Below, in pieces: positions 26,317-36,047 of a DNA stretch of 64,000 nt (positions are counted from its first letter, which is position 1; every line of letters starts with the position of its first letter). The notes beneath the pieces were generated by a model. The model made no database searches and was not told where the DNA came from. It saw only the letters and a list, made by a program, of their open reading frames with translations. The position numbers were made by a program, and so were the translations under genes. Location: contig NZ_JAEKJB010000015.1 in assembly GCF_016785095.1 (NCBI RefSeq), positions 124,001-188,000 of the forward strand, written 5' to 3'. The DNA comes from Alloalcanivorax marinus (lineage in GTDB: Bacteria; Pseudomonadota; Gammaproteobacteria; Pseudomonadales; Alcanivoracaceae).

Positions 26317-26853
26317 TTAGTCAGCAAGCGTGATATTGCGGGACCGTTCCACCCAGCCCCCTTGTCCGTCCGGAACGATTTCCACCAGGGCGAGCTGGCC
26401 GGCGGAGACTTCCACCACGCGACCGTAATTCTTGCCCATGTAGCTGCCCACCCGCACCCGGGTCACCGAGCCGGACGGGTCCTCGACGAGCGCTTCCAGC
26501 GGATTGCCCGGCCGGGTGATGGTGCCCACCATGGCCAACGCATCCAGACTGAAACCCTCCAGGTATTCCTTGGGCCGGCTGAGATCCGGTTCCACCGGTT
26601 TGCCCTCCGGCACCTCCAGCAGCTTCTGGTCCTGCGGCGGACTGAACGGCGGACGCAGCTTGTGCGCCGCGTAGCTGTAAGTGGCGATCGGCTTGAACTC
26701 CGGCGGCGGCTCGATACGGCCGCGCGGGCGTGCCTTGATCTCCTGCAGGCGGGCGTCGAGCTGGCCGAGATTGGCGCCGCCGCCGCAGCCGGGCAGCAGT
26801 GCCGCCACGGCGATGACCATGATCCCCTGCGCGATGGCTTTTCGTGCACTCAT
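26317..26853 (-). CDS. pilP: Type IV pilus assembly lipoprotein
   Basis: Periplasmic lipoprotein that links the PilN-PilO inner-membrane frame to PilQ. The 178-residue precursor has lipobox ALLPGC with lipidated Cys23, a proline-rich linker (PPPEFKPIATYSYAAHKLRPPF) and a C-terminal beta domain (about 85-175). It sits 12 nt upstream of pilQ. Confidence 0.93.
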   Translation of the reverse strand: MSARKAIAQGIMVIAVAALLPGCGGGANLGQLDARLQEIKARPRGRIEPPPEFKPIATYSYAAHKLRPPFSPPQDQKLLEVPEGKPVEPDLSRPKEYLEGFSLDALAMVGTITRPGNPLEALVEDPSGSVTRVRVGSYMGKNYGRVVEVSAGQLALVEIVPDGQGGWVERSRNITLAD

Positions 26854-26863
26854 CTTGTTCCCC

Positions 26864-27553
26864 TCAGGAGCGACCGCCCTTCTTGCCTTTGTTCTTGCCC
26901 TTGTTGTCGCCGTCGCTGTTGTCCCCGCCTTCCGCGTAACGGTAGGTCTTGGCCGTGATCGCCATGTCCAGCAGCGCGCCGGACGCGCTGCTCTCGTCCT
27001 TCACCGGCGTGATCTTGAAATCGTGCAGGGTGACGATACGTGGCAGGGCCGCCACCCCGGAAACGAAGGAGCCGAAGCCGTGATAATCGCCGACCACCTG
27101 AATATCGATGGGCAGCTCGGCGTAGAACTCCTTCTTCACCTCGTCCTTGAGCGCGATGGTTTCAAACTCCAGCCCGCTACCGAGCCCGGTGTGGGTAATG
27201 TCCTCGAGCAGACCAGGCACCTCGGTATCCCGCGGCAGCTGGCTCTTCAATGTTTCGAAGCGGGCCTCCATTTCCACCAGTTGCTGCCGGTACTGATCCA
27301 GGTTGTGGGCCTGGAAGGCCTTCTTTTCATAGCTGTCGAGCAGCGAGGTCTCCTCACGCTCCAGTTGCGCGTGGCGGCTGTTCAGGTCCTTGATGCTGAG
27401 AAAATAGCCCAGCAACACAATGATGCCGAACACCAGAATGGCGGCGCCGATCTTCACCGGCAGCGGCCAGCCACCCACGTTCTCGAAATCAAGACTGTTG
27501 AGCTCGTCGATCAATTCCCGGACGTCGAGGTTTTTCAGCTCGGACGCTTTCAT
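26864..27553 (-). CDS. pilO: Type IV pilus alignment-complex protein
   Basis: Bitopic inner-membrane protein that pairs with PilN. The 229-residue chain has a TM helix at about 34-53, a coiled-coil region (about 55-115) and a ferredoxin-like periplasmic domain. Its end is an unusual hydrophilic tail rich in Lys, Gly and Asp (GDNKGKNKGKKGGRS), longer than I expect for PilO. It overlaps pilN by 4 nt. Confidence 0.93.
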   Translation of the reverse strand: MKASELKNLDVRELIDELNSLDFENVGGWPLPVKIGAAILVFGIIVLLGYFLSIKDLNSRHAQLEREETSLLDSYEKKAFQAHNLDQYRQQLVEMEARFETLKSQLPRDTEVPGLLEDITHTGLGSGLEFETIALKDEVKKEFYAELPIDIQVVGDYHGFGSFVSGVAALPRIVTLHDFKITPVKDESSASGALLDMAITAKTYRYAEGGDNSDGDNKGKNKGKKGGRS

Positions 27554-28137
27554 CGCGCGGCCTCCTCTTCTTCCTCGCTACGCGGCGAGCCTTGCTTGAC
27601 GGTGAGCACGAAACTGTTGGCCTGCTCGCCCTCGGCGCGATCGTCCGGGTTCAGCGCCCGCACGTTGAGCAGGTTGGGCTCGACGAACCAGTCCGAGGCG
27701 TCCAGGTTGCGCATCAGCCGGGAAATGCGGTTGTTGGATTCCGCCACCCCCTCGATGGTATAGCTGTTCCCTCGGCGCTCCACCATGGTGTAGTAGACGC
27801 CGTCGGGCAGGGTGCGCACCATCTGGTCAAACACGTAAACGATGGTCGGCCGGTTGCCCTGCAACTCCTGGATTACCTTCATGCGCGCCACCAGCTCGTC
27901 ACGGCGGCGCTGCAGTTCCTTGATTTCCTTGATCTGGGTGTCCAGCTTGGCGATGGCGCTCTGAATATGGTTGTTGCGGCTCTGCTGGTCGGCGATCTGC
28001 CCTTCCACCATGCCCTTCCAAAGCCAGAAAATCAGCCCGGCGATGATCGCCGCGAAGATCAGCATGGCCACGAATTCATTCTTTTTCTGCTTGCGCCGTT
28101 CTTCCCGCCACGGGAGGAGGTTGATGGTGGTGGTCAT
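27550..28137 (-). CDS. pilN: Type IV pilus alignment-complex protein
   Basis: Bitopic partner of PilO. The cytoplasmic N-terminus carries the PilM-binding motif INLLPWREERR (5-15), then one TM helix (about 22-41), a coiled coil (about 45-85) and a periplasmic domain. The 195-residue length is normal. The start overlaps the end of pilM by 4 nt (ATGA). Confidence 0.94.
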   Translation of the reverse strand: MTTTINLLPWREERRKQKKNEFVAMLIFAAIIAGLIFWLWKGMVEGQIADQQSRNNHIQSAIAKLDTQIKEIKELQRRRDELVARMKVIQELQGNRPTIVYVFDQMVRTLPDGVYYTMVERRGNSYTIEGVAESNNRISRLMRNLDASDWFVEPNLLNVRALNPDDRAEGEQANSFVLTVKQGSPRSEEEEEAAR

Positions 28138-29201
28138 TGTTCGAAGCTCCTCAGCGCCAGTCCGCAGGCGATCATCAGAGCCGAGGCATCGTTCGCCAGG
28201 GCTCTCGCGTTGACCTTGTTGGCCAGCGCCATGTCGGCGAACGGGTCGGCCAGGGAGCAGCCGGTACCGACCTTGTCCTGAATCAGTTCAGGGAGCCCCT
28301 GGATCGAGGCGGAGCCGCCCGCCAGCAGGATGTAATCGACTTCATTGAACTGGGTGGAGCCGTAGAAAAACTGCAGCGAGCGATTGATCTGCTGCACGAT
28401 GGCGTCCTTGAACGGGCGCAACACCTCGGACTCGTAATCCTCCGGCAACTCCCCGGTTTTCTTGGCCAGCCCGGCCTCCTCCATGGAGATCCCGTAGCGG
28501 CGCTGAATTTCCTCGGTGAGCTGCTTGCCGCCGAACAGTTGCTCACGGGTGTAGACACTGCGGCCTTCATGAAAGACGTTGAGGGTGGTCATGGTGGCGC
28601 CGATGTCGAACACCGCCACGGTGTTCAGTTCCTCGGCGTTGGGCAGGGTAGGCAGAAGCATCTGGAAGGTGCGCTCCATGGCGTAGGCTTCCACGTCCAC
28701 CACCTTCGGCTGCAGGCCGCCGATTTCCAGGGCGTCGGCGCGCATCTCCACGTTCTCGGTGCGCGACGCCACCACCAGCACCTCGGCCCGCTCCGGATTG
28801 TCCTGCACCGGGCCCAGCACCTGGAAATCCATGCGTACTTCGTCGAGCGGGAAGGGAATGTACTGATCCGCCTCCACCCGCAACTGGGTCTCCATGTCGT
28901 CCTCGCTGAGCGAGGCGTCCATTTCGATGGTCTTGGTGATGGTGGCGGAGCCAGGCACCGCCACGGCGGCGGTTTTCACCCCCGGCCGGGTGTGTCCCAC
29001 CAGGCGGGCAACCACATCCCCGACGCCCTCCACGTCGTTGATGTTCTTTTCCACCACGGCGTTGGCCGGCAACGGTTCGACGCCATAGCTTTCTACCTTG
29101 TACCGGTTCCCCGCCCTGGAGAGCTCCAGCAATTTGACGGCGGTGGAACTGATGTCGATCCCCAGCAGTGTCTGGGCCTTTTTTCTGAGAAAAGGCAGCA
29201 C
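28134..29201 (-). CDS. pilM: Type IV pilus actin-like ATPase
   Basis: Cytoplasmic FtsA/actin-like protein that binds PilN and recruits the pilus motors. The 355-residue chain has the phosphate-1 loop GIDISSTAVKLLEL (14-27), and later VAVFDIGATMTTL and LLAGGSASIQG nucleotide-binding segments. It is the first gene of pilMNOPQ and is divergent from ponA across a 197-bp AT-rich region, as in P. aeruginosa. Confidence 0.95.
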   Translation of the reverse strand: MLPFLRKKAQTLLGIDISSTAVKLLELSRAGNRYKVESYGVEPLPANAVVEKNINDVEGVGDVVARLVGHTRPGVKTAAVAVPGSATITKTIEMDASLSEDDMETQLRVEADQYIPFPLDEVRMDFQVLGPVQDNPERAEVLVVASRTENVEMRADALEIGGLQPKVVDVEAYAMERTFQMLLPTLPNAEELNTVAVFDIGATMTTLNVFHEGRSVYTREQLFGGKQLTEEIQRRYGISMEEAGLAKKTGELPEDYESEVLRPFKDAIVQQINRSLQFFYGSTQFNEVDYILLAGGSASIQGLPELIQDKVGTGCSLADPFADMALANKVNARALANDASALMIACGLALRSFEQ

Positions 29202-29334
29202 AGTCGTCGTCCCGTGTGTTTGTAATGAAGGCTTTTTTGCTTCAAAAATATGTAGTTACGTGGTTTTTATGCCTAACCACTTTAGAAATTAGTAATAACA
29301 GAACGGATATTAGATCACAACAACCTTTCCACCG

Positions 29335-29340
29335 TATAAT
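29335..29340 (+). promoter_or_regulatory. Likely -10 box of ponA
   Basis: A perfect TATAAT lies 58 nt before the ponA start codon in the AT-rich divergent region; a clear -35 box is missing (best candidate TTAGAT with a 19-nt spacer). The same 197-bp gap must also hold the pilM promoter on the other strand, for which I see no clear boxes. Confidence 0.45.
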
Positions 29341-29398
29341 GACCTGCTTCACGGGTCTGCTAGGCCTTTCTTCCGATCGCCGGAGCAATTGCAACAAT

Positions 29399-31936
29399 AT
29401 GCGTTTGACCGTCTCCTGGATCCGGGCCCTCGCGCTGCTCGCGCTCGCCGCCATCGCCGGCGGCCTCCTGGTCCTCGCCGCCTGTTATCTCTATCTGGCC
29501 CCGCAGCTTCCCGCCGCCGGCGCCATCCGTGAAGTGGAGTATCAGATCCCGCTTCGAATCTACACCGACGACGGCAAGCTGCTCGCCGAATACGGCGAGA
29601 AACGCCGGGAACCGGTCACCTACGAGGAGTTGCCGCCATTATTCGTCAGGGCGGTGCTGGCCGCCGAGGACGACCGCTTCTTCGAACACCCCGGTGTCGA
29701 CCCCAAGGGCTTGCTGCGCGCCGCCGTGGAGCTGGTGCGCTACCATGAGATCCGCTCCGGCGGCTCCACCATCACCATGCAGGTGGCGCGCAACTTCTTC
29801 CTCGACCGGGAGCAACGCTTCCTGCGCAAGTTCAACGAGATCGTTCTGGCGATCCAGATCGAGCGCATCCTGAGCAAGGAAGAGATCCTTGAGCTGTACC
29901 TGAACAAAATCTACCTGGGCCACCGGGCCTACGGCGCCGAAGCCGCCGCCCAGGTCTACTACGGCAAGCCGATCGGCGAGCTGTCGCTGGCGCAGTGGGC
30001 GATGATCGCCGGCCTGCCCAAGGCCCCTTCCGCCTACAACCCGATCACCAACCCGGAACGCGCCCTGGTGCGCCGCAACTGGATTCTGCAGCGCATGGTG
30101 AGCGTCGGCGCGATCAGCGAGGAGCAGATGGAAAGCGCCCGCCAGGCGCCGGTGACCGCCCGCTACCACGCCGCCCGTCCCGAAGTGGAAGGTGCCTATG
30201 CCGGCGAGATCGCGCGCCTGGCCGCGGAAGACCTGGTCGACCAGGACATCTATACCGAAGGGGTGCGCATCTATACCACCCTGGATGCCGACCGCCAGAA
30301 TGCCGCCGTCACCGCCCTGCGCCAGGGCCTGCACGCCTATGACGAACGCCATGGCTACCGGGGCCCGCTGGGCCGGGTGGACACCGGCGGGCTACCGGAA
30401 CTGGGCTGGCCGCAACCCGAGGACACCGAGGCGGCGCCGGACCAGGATCAGCCGGAACCGGAGCTGGCCGAGGAAACCGAGCCGGACCCCACGGACACCC
30501 TCGACGACGACCGCGCCGCCTGGGTGGACACCTTCCGCGACCAGACCAGCTATGGGCCGCTACGCACCGCCGTGGTCACCGAGCTGCGAGAACGACAGGC
30601 CGCCGTGCTGCTGGCCGACGGCAAGCAGGCGCTGCTCGACTGGGACGACCTGCGCTGGGCCAAGCCGGCGCTGCGCAAGGGGTATGTGGGCGAAGCACCG
30701 AACCAGGCCGCCGATGTGCTGAACCCCGGCGACATTATTTACGTGCGCCCGGTGGGCGCCGGCGAGAACTCACACTGGCGCCTGGCGCAATTACCCACGG
30801 CCCAGTCGGCGATCGTGTCCGTGGACCCGGACAGCGGCGCGGTACGCGCCCTGCAGGGCGGCTACAGCTTCTATGCCTCCAAGTTCAACCGGGCCACCCA
30901 GGCACGCCGGCAGGTAGGCTCCGCCTTCAAGCCCTTCGTCTATACCGCGGCCCTGGAGAACGGCTTCACGCCGGCCACCATCATCAATGACGCCCCGGTG
31001 GTGTTCGACGACAGCAACTTGGACGAGGCCTGGCGCCCCACCGGCGCCAGCGACCGTTTCTACGGCCCGACGCGGCTGCGCGAAGCGCTGTACCGCTCCC
31101 TTAACCTGGTCTCCATCCGTATTCTGCGGCAAATGGGCATCAGCCAGACCATGAATACCCTGGACCGGTTCGGCCTGCCGACAGAAACCTTCCAGCGCGA
31201 TCTGTCCCTGGCCCTGGGCAGCGCCTCCCTGACCCCGCTGGAGGTGGCCACCGCCTATGCGATCTTCGCCAACGGCGGCTACCGGGTACAGCCGTTCTTC
31301 GTGGAACGCATCGAGGATAAGAACGGCAAGGTGCTGTGGAAGGCACCCGAGGTGGAGATGTGCGAGGCGCCCTGCGCCGTGGTCGCCGACACCGACAGCG
31401 TGCCGGAGAGCACACCGGATTCCGACGACGAGGGCCGCTTCGTTCAACCGCCCCCCGTGAAGGCGCCCCGGGTGATCGACGCCGATGTGGTCTGGTTGAT
31501 GAACTCCATCCTCCACGACGTGGTGGTGCGCGGCACCGGTCGTGATGCGCGCCGCCTGGGCCGCGACGACCTGCACGGTAAGACCGGCACCACCAATGAT
31601 CAGGTGGATGCCTGGTTCTCCGGCTTCTCGCCGGCCCTGGTGGCCACCGTCTGGGTGGGCTTCGACAACCCCGCCACCCTGGGCTGGGGTGAGTATGGCG
31701 GCCGTGCCGCCCTGCCAATCTGGATCGACTACATGGGCAAGGCCCTGGACGGCGTGCCCGAACAGCATCCGCCGCAGCCGCCGGGCGTGGTGTCCGTGCG
31801 CATTGATCCGGAAAGCGGCCTGCGCGCCCGCCCGGAGAACGATGACGCCATCTTCGAATACTTCCGCCGCGACAATGTGCCGGAACTGGAAGCCCCCCAC
31901 AGCAATGATGGCCGCAGCCCCGAGCAGATTTTCTAA
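29399..31936 (+). CDS. ponA: Penicillin-binding protein 1A (bifunctional)
   Basis: Polymerises and cross-links peptidoglycan at the inner membrane. The chain from the ATG at 29399 is 845 residues. It has a TM anchor (8-33), a GT51 glycosyltransferase domain with catalytic Glu90 in AAEDDRFFEHPGVD and GGSTITMQ, and a transpeptidase domain with Ser508 (SAFK), SLN at 567-569 and KTG at 728-730. The outer-membrane-docking region between them carries an acidic, proline-rich insertion (about 341-372). The ribosome-binding site GGAG is 13 nt away, so the start is only moderately secure; upstream in-frame codons exist but lack family similarity. Confidence 0.94.
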   Translation: MRLTVSWIRALALLALAAIAGGLLVLAACYLYLAPQLPAAGAIREVEYQIPLRIYTDDGKLLAEYGEKRREPVTYEELPPLFVRAVLAAEDDRFFEHPGVDPKGLLRAAVELVRYHEIRSGGSTITMQVARNFFLDREQRFLRKFNEIVLAIQIERILSKEEILELYLNKIYLGHRAYGAEAAAQVYYGKPIGELSLAQWAMIAGLPKAPSAYNPITNPERALVRRNWILQRMVSVGAISEEQMESARQAPVTARYHAARPEVEGAYAGEIARLAAEDLVDQDIYTEGVRIYTTLDADRQNAAVTALRQGLHAYDERHGYRGPLGRVDTGGLPELGWPQPEDTEAAPDQDQPEPELAEETEPDPTDTLDDDRAAWVDTFRDQTSYGPLRTAVVTELRERQAAVLLADGKQALLDWDDLRWAKPALRKGYVGEAPNQAADVLNPGDIIYVRPVGAGENSHWRLAQLPTAQSAIVSVDPDSGAVRALQGGYSFYASKFNRATQARRQVGSAFKPFVYTAALENGFTPATIINDAPVVFDDSNLDEAWRPTGASDRFYGPTRLREALYRSLNLVSIRILRQMGISQTMNTLDRFGLPTETFQRDLSLALGSASLTPLEVATAYAIFANGGYRVQPFFVERIEDKNGKVLWKAPEVEMCEAPCAVVADTDSVPESTPDSDDEGRFVQPPPVKAPRVIDADVVWLMNSILHDVVVRGTGRDARRLGRDDLHGKTGTTNDQVDAWFSGFSPALVATVWVGFDNPATLGWGEYGGRAALPIWIDYMGKALDGVPEQHPPQPPGVVSVRIDPESGLRARPENDDAIFEYFRRDNVPELEAPHSNDGRSPEQIF

Positions 31937-31954
31937 AGCAACGGGCCACGTCCA

Positions 31955-31972
31955 TCGCGGCTTCAGCCGCGA
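31955..31972. repeat. Single REP-like hairpin arm
   Basis: TCGCGGC-TTCA-GCCGCGA is the inner half of the REP palindrome seen at 1381-1455 and 2676-2729, present here as one short hairpin without the GTAGGAGC flank. It lies between ponA and the terminator. Confidence 0.7.
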
Positions 31973-31974
31973 AC

Positions 31975-32002
31975 AAAAAAGGCCGGCGAATGCCGGCCTT
32001 TT
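31975..32002. terminator. Bidirectional terminator between ponA and malic enzyme
   Basis: A run of A precedes the stem GGCCGGC/GCCGGCC (loop GAAT), which is followed by TTTT. It can end both ponA on the plus strand and the malic enzyme gene on the minus strand, which converge here. Confidence 0.88.
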
Positions 32003-32028
32003 CCGTGGGGCGAGAAGAACAGCGCGCT

Positions 32029-33303
32029 TCAGAGTTCCGGGAAGATCTCATCCAGCGAATTGAGCGGGTAATGGGACGGGTAGCCCTTGCGGGCCACGCC
32101 GGATTCCACCGCCGCGTTGGCCACCGCCGCGGTCACCCGCCCCAGCAGGCGCGGATCGTTGGGCTTGGGAATGATGTAGTCGGCGCCGAATTTCAGCTCG
32201 CCGCCGCCGTAAGCGTCCAGCACCTCCTTGGGCGGCGCCTCGCGCACCAGCTCGGCGATGGCGTGCACGGCGGCGATCTTCATTTCCTCGTTGATGGACG
32301 TGGAGCGCACGTCCAGGGCGCCCCGGAACATGTACGGGAAACACAGCACGTTGTTCACCTGGTTCGGGTAGTCCGAGCGGCCAGTGGCGATGATCGCGTC
32401 GGCGCGGGCCGCCTTGGCCACCTCCGGGCGGATCTCCGGGTCCGGGTTGGCCAGGGCGAAGATGATCGGCTTGGGCGCCATCTTCTTGACCATTTCCGAG
32501 GTCAGCATGTCCGGGCCGGACACGCCAATGAACACGTCCGCGCCGTCCACGGCGTCGTCCAGGGTGCGCTTGTCGGTGTCGTTGGCCAGCGCCGCCTTGT
32601 ACTGATTGAGGTCGTCACGGCGGCTGTGGATCACGCCCTTGCGATCCAGCACCAGGATGTTTTCCTTGCGCGCGCCCATTTCGATCAGCAACCGCACGGA
32701 GGCGACGCCGGCGGCACCGGCACCCACGCACACCACCTTGATGTCCTGGATGCGCTTACCCTGGATCTCCAGGGCGTTGAGCAGACCGGCGCCGACCACG
32801 ATGGCGGTGCCGTGCTGGTCATCGTGGAACACCGGCACGTCGCACTGCTCCTTGAGCACACGCTCGATCTCGAAGCATTCCGGCGCGCGGATGTCTTCCA
32901 GATTGATGCCGCCGAAGGTGCGGTGAATGCGCATCACGGTGTCGATGAACGCCTGCGGGTCCTCGGCGTCCACCTCGATATCGAACACGTCGATACCGGC
33001 GAACAGCTTGAACAGGATGCCCTTGCCTTCCATCACCGGCTTGGAGGCCAGCGCCCCCAGATTGCCCAGGCCGAGAATCGCGCTGCCGTCGCTGATCACC
33101 GCCACCAGATTGCCCTTGGACGTGAACCGGTAGGCCAGTTCCGGTTCGCGCGCGATCTCGCGCACCGGCTCCGCCACCCCGGGGCTGTATGCCAGGCTGA
33201 GGTCGCGGCTGGTCGCCGCCGGCTTGGTCACCTCAACGCTGATCTTCCCCGGACGCGGTTTGGCGTGATATTCCAGGGCCGCCTTTTTCAGATCCTCGGA
33301 CAT
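32029..33303 (-). CDS. NADP-type malic enzyme, short form
   Basis: Oxidatively decarboxylates malate to pyruvate, giving NAD(P)H. The 424-residue chain (ATG at 33303, GGAG 7 nt upstream) lacks the C-terminal phosphotransacetylase-like domain of MaeB. Catalytic segments include Tyr39 in LAYSPGVAEP, Lys94 in MEGKGILFK and the metal site FHDDQHGTA (Asp161, Asp162); the dinucleotide loop is VGAGAAGVA. NADP preference is inferred from family only. The position between ponA and rpmE matches P. aeruginosa. Confidence 0.93.
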   Translation of the reverse strand: MSEDLKKAALEYHAKPRPGKISVEVTKPAATSRDLSLAYSPGVAEPVREIAREPELAYRFTSKGNLVAVISDGSAILGLGNLGALASKPVMEGKGILFKLFAGIDVFDIEVDAEDPQAFIDTVMRIHRTFGGINLEDIRAPECFEIERVLKEQCDVPVFHDDQHGTAIVVGAGLLNALEIQGKRIQDIKVVCVGAGAAGVASVRLLIEMGARKENILVLDRKGVIHSRRDDLNQYKAALANDTDKRTLDDAVDGADVFIGVSGPDMLTSEMVKKMAPKPIIFALANPDPEIRPEVAKAARADAIIATGRSDYPNQVNNVLCFPYMFRGALDVRSTSINEEMKIAAVHAIAELVREAPPKEVLDAYGGGELKFGADYIIPKPNDPRLLGRVTAAVANAAVESGVARKGYPSHYPLNSLDEIFPEL

Positions 33304-33345
33304 GGGGGTCTCCACAAACACTCAATAACAAAAACAGACTTTGAA

Positions 33346-33374
33346 AAGTAAAAAGCACCCTGGCGGGTGCTTTT
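33346..33374 (-). terminator. Terminator of rpmE
   Basis: A perfect 10-bp stem AAAAGCACCC/GGGTGCTTTT with a 4-nt loop, followed on the minus strand by a T-rich tract. It lies 30 nt after the rpmE stop codon. Confidence 0.88.
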
Positions 33375-33403
33375 CACAGGCAAGACGAAGCGCTTTATAG
33401 TCG

Positions 33404-33625
33404 TTACTGATTCTTGCCTGAGCGCATCATGCCGAAACGCTGCTTGAACTTGTCGATCTGGCCACCGCTGTCGGCCTGCTTCTGCTTGCCGGTGTAGAAG
33501 GGGTGGCAGGCGGAGCACACGTCCACTTCATAGCTGCCGCCACGGGTGGACCGGGTTTCGATCACGTTCCCACAGCTGCAGGTAATGGACACGTCCTGGT
33601 AATCGGGATGAATCTCTGGTTTCAT
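33404..33625 (-). CDS. rpmE: 50S ribosomal protein L31, zinc-binding form
   Basis: Bridges the ribosomal subunits. The 73-residue chain starts at MKPEIHPDYQ and has the four zinc cysteines Cys16, Cys18, Cys37 and Cys40, so it is the C+ form expected under zinc-replete conditions. It is divergent from priA, as in pseudomonads. Confidence 0.97.
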   Translation of the reverse strand: MKPEIHPDYQDVSITCSCGNVIETRSTRGGSYEVDVCSACHPFYTGKQKQADSGGQIDKFKQRFGMMRSGKNQ

Positions 33626-33754
33626 AGCAAAGCTCCTTCGGGTGTCGCTACCCGAGCCGATCGTCGGGCACCACACTGGCTTGCGCCGGGCAAAAGTGAA
33701 GGCGAATCATAACAGCTTGACACCGATGCGCAAGAGATAACCGGACCGCTCCCC

Positions 33755-35941
33755 GTGCCGTCTCCATCCGTTGTACAGGTCGCCCTGCCGGTCCCCCTCC
33801 CCGGCTGTTTCGACTACCGTCTTCCCCCCGGCGTCGCGGCGCCCGCCCGCGGTTGCCGCGTGGAAGTGCCGTTCGGTCGCCGTACCCTGGTGGGGCTGGT
33901 TCATGACCACCAACCCAGCGAGCTGAAACAGCTCAAAACCGTCAAACAGGTGCTCGACGACGAGCCGGTCATCGACCCGGCCCTGTATGCCCTGTGCGAA
34001 CGGGCCGCCCGTTACTACCACCATCCCCTGGGCGAGGTGCTCAACTTCGTGCTGCCGGCGCTGTTGCGTCAGGGCCAGCCGGCCCGCGCCGGCGGCGAGG
34101 TGCGCTGGCGCCTCACCGACCGGGGTCGCCACGTGGACCCGGAACGTCTGGCGCGGGCACCACGCCAGCGCCAGGCCCTGGAGCTGCTCGGCGAGCACCC
34201 GCGCGGCCTGACCCCCGCCATGCTGGAAGCGCTGTCGGTATCACGACCGGCCCTGCAGGCCCTGCGCGACAAGGTGTGGGTGGAACGGGTGGAGGTGGCC
34301 GAGGCGCCACCGCCGGAGGTGGACGAAGTCCGCGCCGAACCGGCCCTGCGGGCCAATGCCGAGCAACGGGCCGCCATCGAGGCAATCATCGCCGCGGAGG
34401 GTTTTCAGCCATTCCTGCTCGACGGCGTCACCGGCAGCGGCAAGACCGAGGTCTACCTGCAGGCGATGGCGCCGGTTCTGGCCGCCGGCAAACAGGTACT
34501 GGTGCTGGTGCCGGAAATCGGCCTCACCCCACAGACCCTGCGCCGTTTCCGCCAACGCTTCGCGGTGCCGGTGACGGTGTTGCATTCCGGCCTCACCGAT
34601 CGCGAACGGCTGGACGCCTGGGTGGCGGCCCGGGACGGTCACGCGCGCATTCTCATCGGCACCCGCTCGGCGGTGTTCACTCCCCTGGCGCGCCCGGGCC
34701 TGATCATCGTCGACGAAGCCCACGACGCCTCCCTGAAACAACAGGACGGCTTTCGTTACCACGCCCGCGACCTGGCTACCTGGCGCGCCCAGCAACTGGC
34801 GGTGCCGGTGGTCCACGGCAGCGCCACCCCGGCCCTGGAAACCCTGCAGTTGGCCCGCGACGGCCGCTACCACTGGCTGCGCCTGCGCCAGCGGGCCGGC
34901 GGCGCCGGCGCGCCGCCCATCGAGCTGCTGGACGCCCGCGACACTCCCCCGGACCAGCCACTGCTGCCCACCGCCCTTAAGGCGATCACCGAAACCCTGG
35001 CCCGTGGCGAGCAGGCCCTGGTGTTCCTGAACCGGCGCGGCTTCGCGCCGGTGATCCTGTGCCGCGACTGCGGCTGGCAGGACGAATGCCCGCGCTGCGA
35101 CAGCCTGATGACCTGGCACCGCAGCGAGCACCAACTACGCTGCCACCATTGCGGCCACCAGCACCGGGTGCCGCAACGATGCGGCCACTGCGGTTCCACC
35201 AACCTCACCGACGCCGGCGCCGGCACGGAAAAGCTGGAGAGCCTGCTCGCCGAGCACTGCGACGCGCCGGTGGTACGCATCGACCGCGACACCACCCGTC
35301 GCAAGGGCAGCCTGGACGCCAAGCTGGCGCAGATCCAGAAAGGCGAGCCGGCGGTGCTGGTGGGCACCCAGATGCTGGCAAAAGGCCATCATTTCCCGCG
35401 CCTGAGTCTGGCGGTGATCATGAACATGGACGCCGGCTTTCTCAGCGCCGACTTCCGAGGGCCGGAGCAGGCCGCCCAGTTGCTGTTGCAGGTGGCCGGC
35501 CGCAGCGGTCGTCAGGATCGCCCCGGCCGGGTACTGATGCAAAGTCGCCACGGCGACCATAACCTGGTGCGCCTGGCCGCCGCCGGCGACTATCACGCCC
35601 TCGCCGACACCCTGCTCGAGGAGCGGCGCGGCGCCGGCCTGCCGCCGTTCGGCCACCTGGCCCTGCTGCGCTGCGAGGCGATGACCATGGAACAGGCCAT
35701 GGGCTTCCTGGAGGAATGCACCGCCCAACTACCGCAAGTGGCCGGCGCCCACGTGCTCGGGCCGGTGCCCGCGCCCATGGAAAAACGGGCCGGACGCTAC
35801 CGCGCCCAGTTGCTGGTGCAAAGCGCCAGCCGCCCCGCCCTGCATGGCCTGCTGGATGCCCTCATGCCCCTGGCCCGGTCACTGCCCTCGGGCCGGCGCT
35901 GCCGCTGGCACCTGGACGTGGACCCCATCGATCTGCTCTGA
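33755..35941 (+). CDS. priA: Primosomal replication-restart helicase
   Basis: Superfamily 2 helicase that recognises stalled forks and reloads the replisome. The 728-residue chain has an N-terminal 3'-DNA-binding domain, Walker A GVTGSGKTE with Lys230, the DEAH box 320-323, and eight zinc cysteines (436, 439, 445, 448, 463, 466, 476, 479) inserted between helicase motifs. It is a single gene on the plus strand between rpmE and the efflux pair. Confidence 0.96.
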   Translation: MPSPSVVQVALPVPLPGCFDYRLPPGVAAPARGCRVEVPFGRRTLVGLVHDHQPSELKQLKTVKQVLDDEPVIDPALYALCERAARYYHHPLGEVLNFVLPALLRQGQPARAGGEVRWRLTDRGRHVDPERLARAPRQRQALELLGEHPRGLTPAMLEALSVSRPALQALRDKVWVERVEVAEAPPPEVDEVRAEPALRANAEQRAAIEAIIAAEGFQPFLLDGVTGSGKTEVYLQAMAPVLAAGKQVLVLVPEIGLTPQTLRRFRQRFAVPVTVLHSGLTDRERLDAWVAARDGHARILIGTRSAVFTPLARPGLIIVDEAHDASLKQQDGFRYHARDLATWRAQQLAVPVVHGSATPALETLQLARDGRYHWLRLRQRAGGAGAPPIELLDARDTPPDQPLLPTALKAITETLARGEQALVFLNRRGFAPVILCRDCGWQDECPRCDSLMTWHRSEHQLRCHHCGHQHRVPQRCGHCGSTNLTDAGAGTEKLESLLAEHCDAPVVRIDRDTTRRKGSLDAKLAQIQKGEPAVLVGTQMLAKGHHFPRLSLAVIMNMDAGFLSADFRGPEQAAQLLLQVAGRSGRQDRPGRVLMQSRHGDHNLVRLAAAGDYHALADTLLEERRGAGLPPFGHLALLRCEAMTMEQAMGFLEECTAQLPQVAGAHVLGPVPAPMEKRAGRYRAQLLVQSASRPALHGLLDALMPLARSLPSGRRCRWHLDVDPIDLL

Positions 35942-35974
35942 CCCTGGCCGCCATCGAAAATAGCGATGGCAATA

Positions 35975-35996
35975 AGTCATGCAACTTGACTAAAAT
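35975..35996 (+). promoter_or_regulatory. Inverted repeat next to a -10 box before the efflux genes
   Basis: AGTCA-N7-TGACT (35975-35991) abuts TAAAAT (35991-35996), which reads as a -10 box. An operator in the promoter spacer is typical for drug-efflux genes repressed by MarR- or TetR-type proteins. The -35 box is weak and no regulator gene is adjacent, so this is a suggestion. Confidence 0.35.
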
Positions 35997-36047
35997 GGCC
36001 GCCTTCCCAAGCGCCCCGGCGCTTTCATTCCCGGCCAGGAGAGCTGC

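Noticed and set aside
27550..29201. pilM-pilN as a general secretion gspL/gspM pair
   Set aside because: The INLLPWREERR motif, the actin-like PilM and the pilO-pilP-pilQ context identify the type IV pilus operon.
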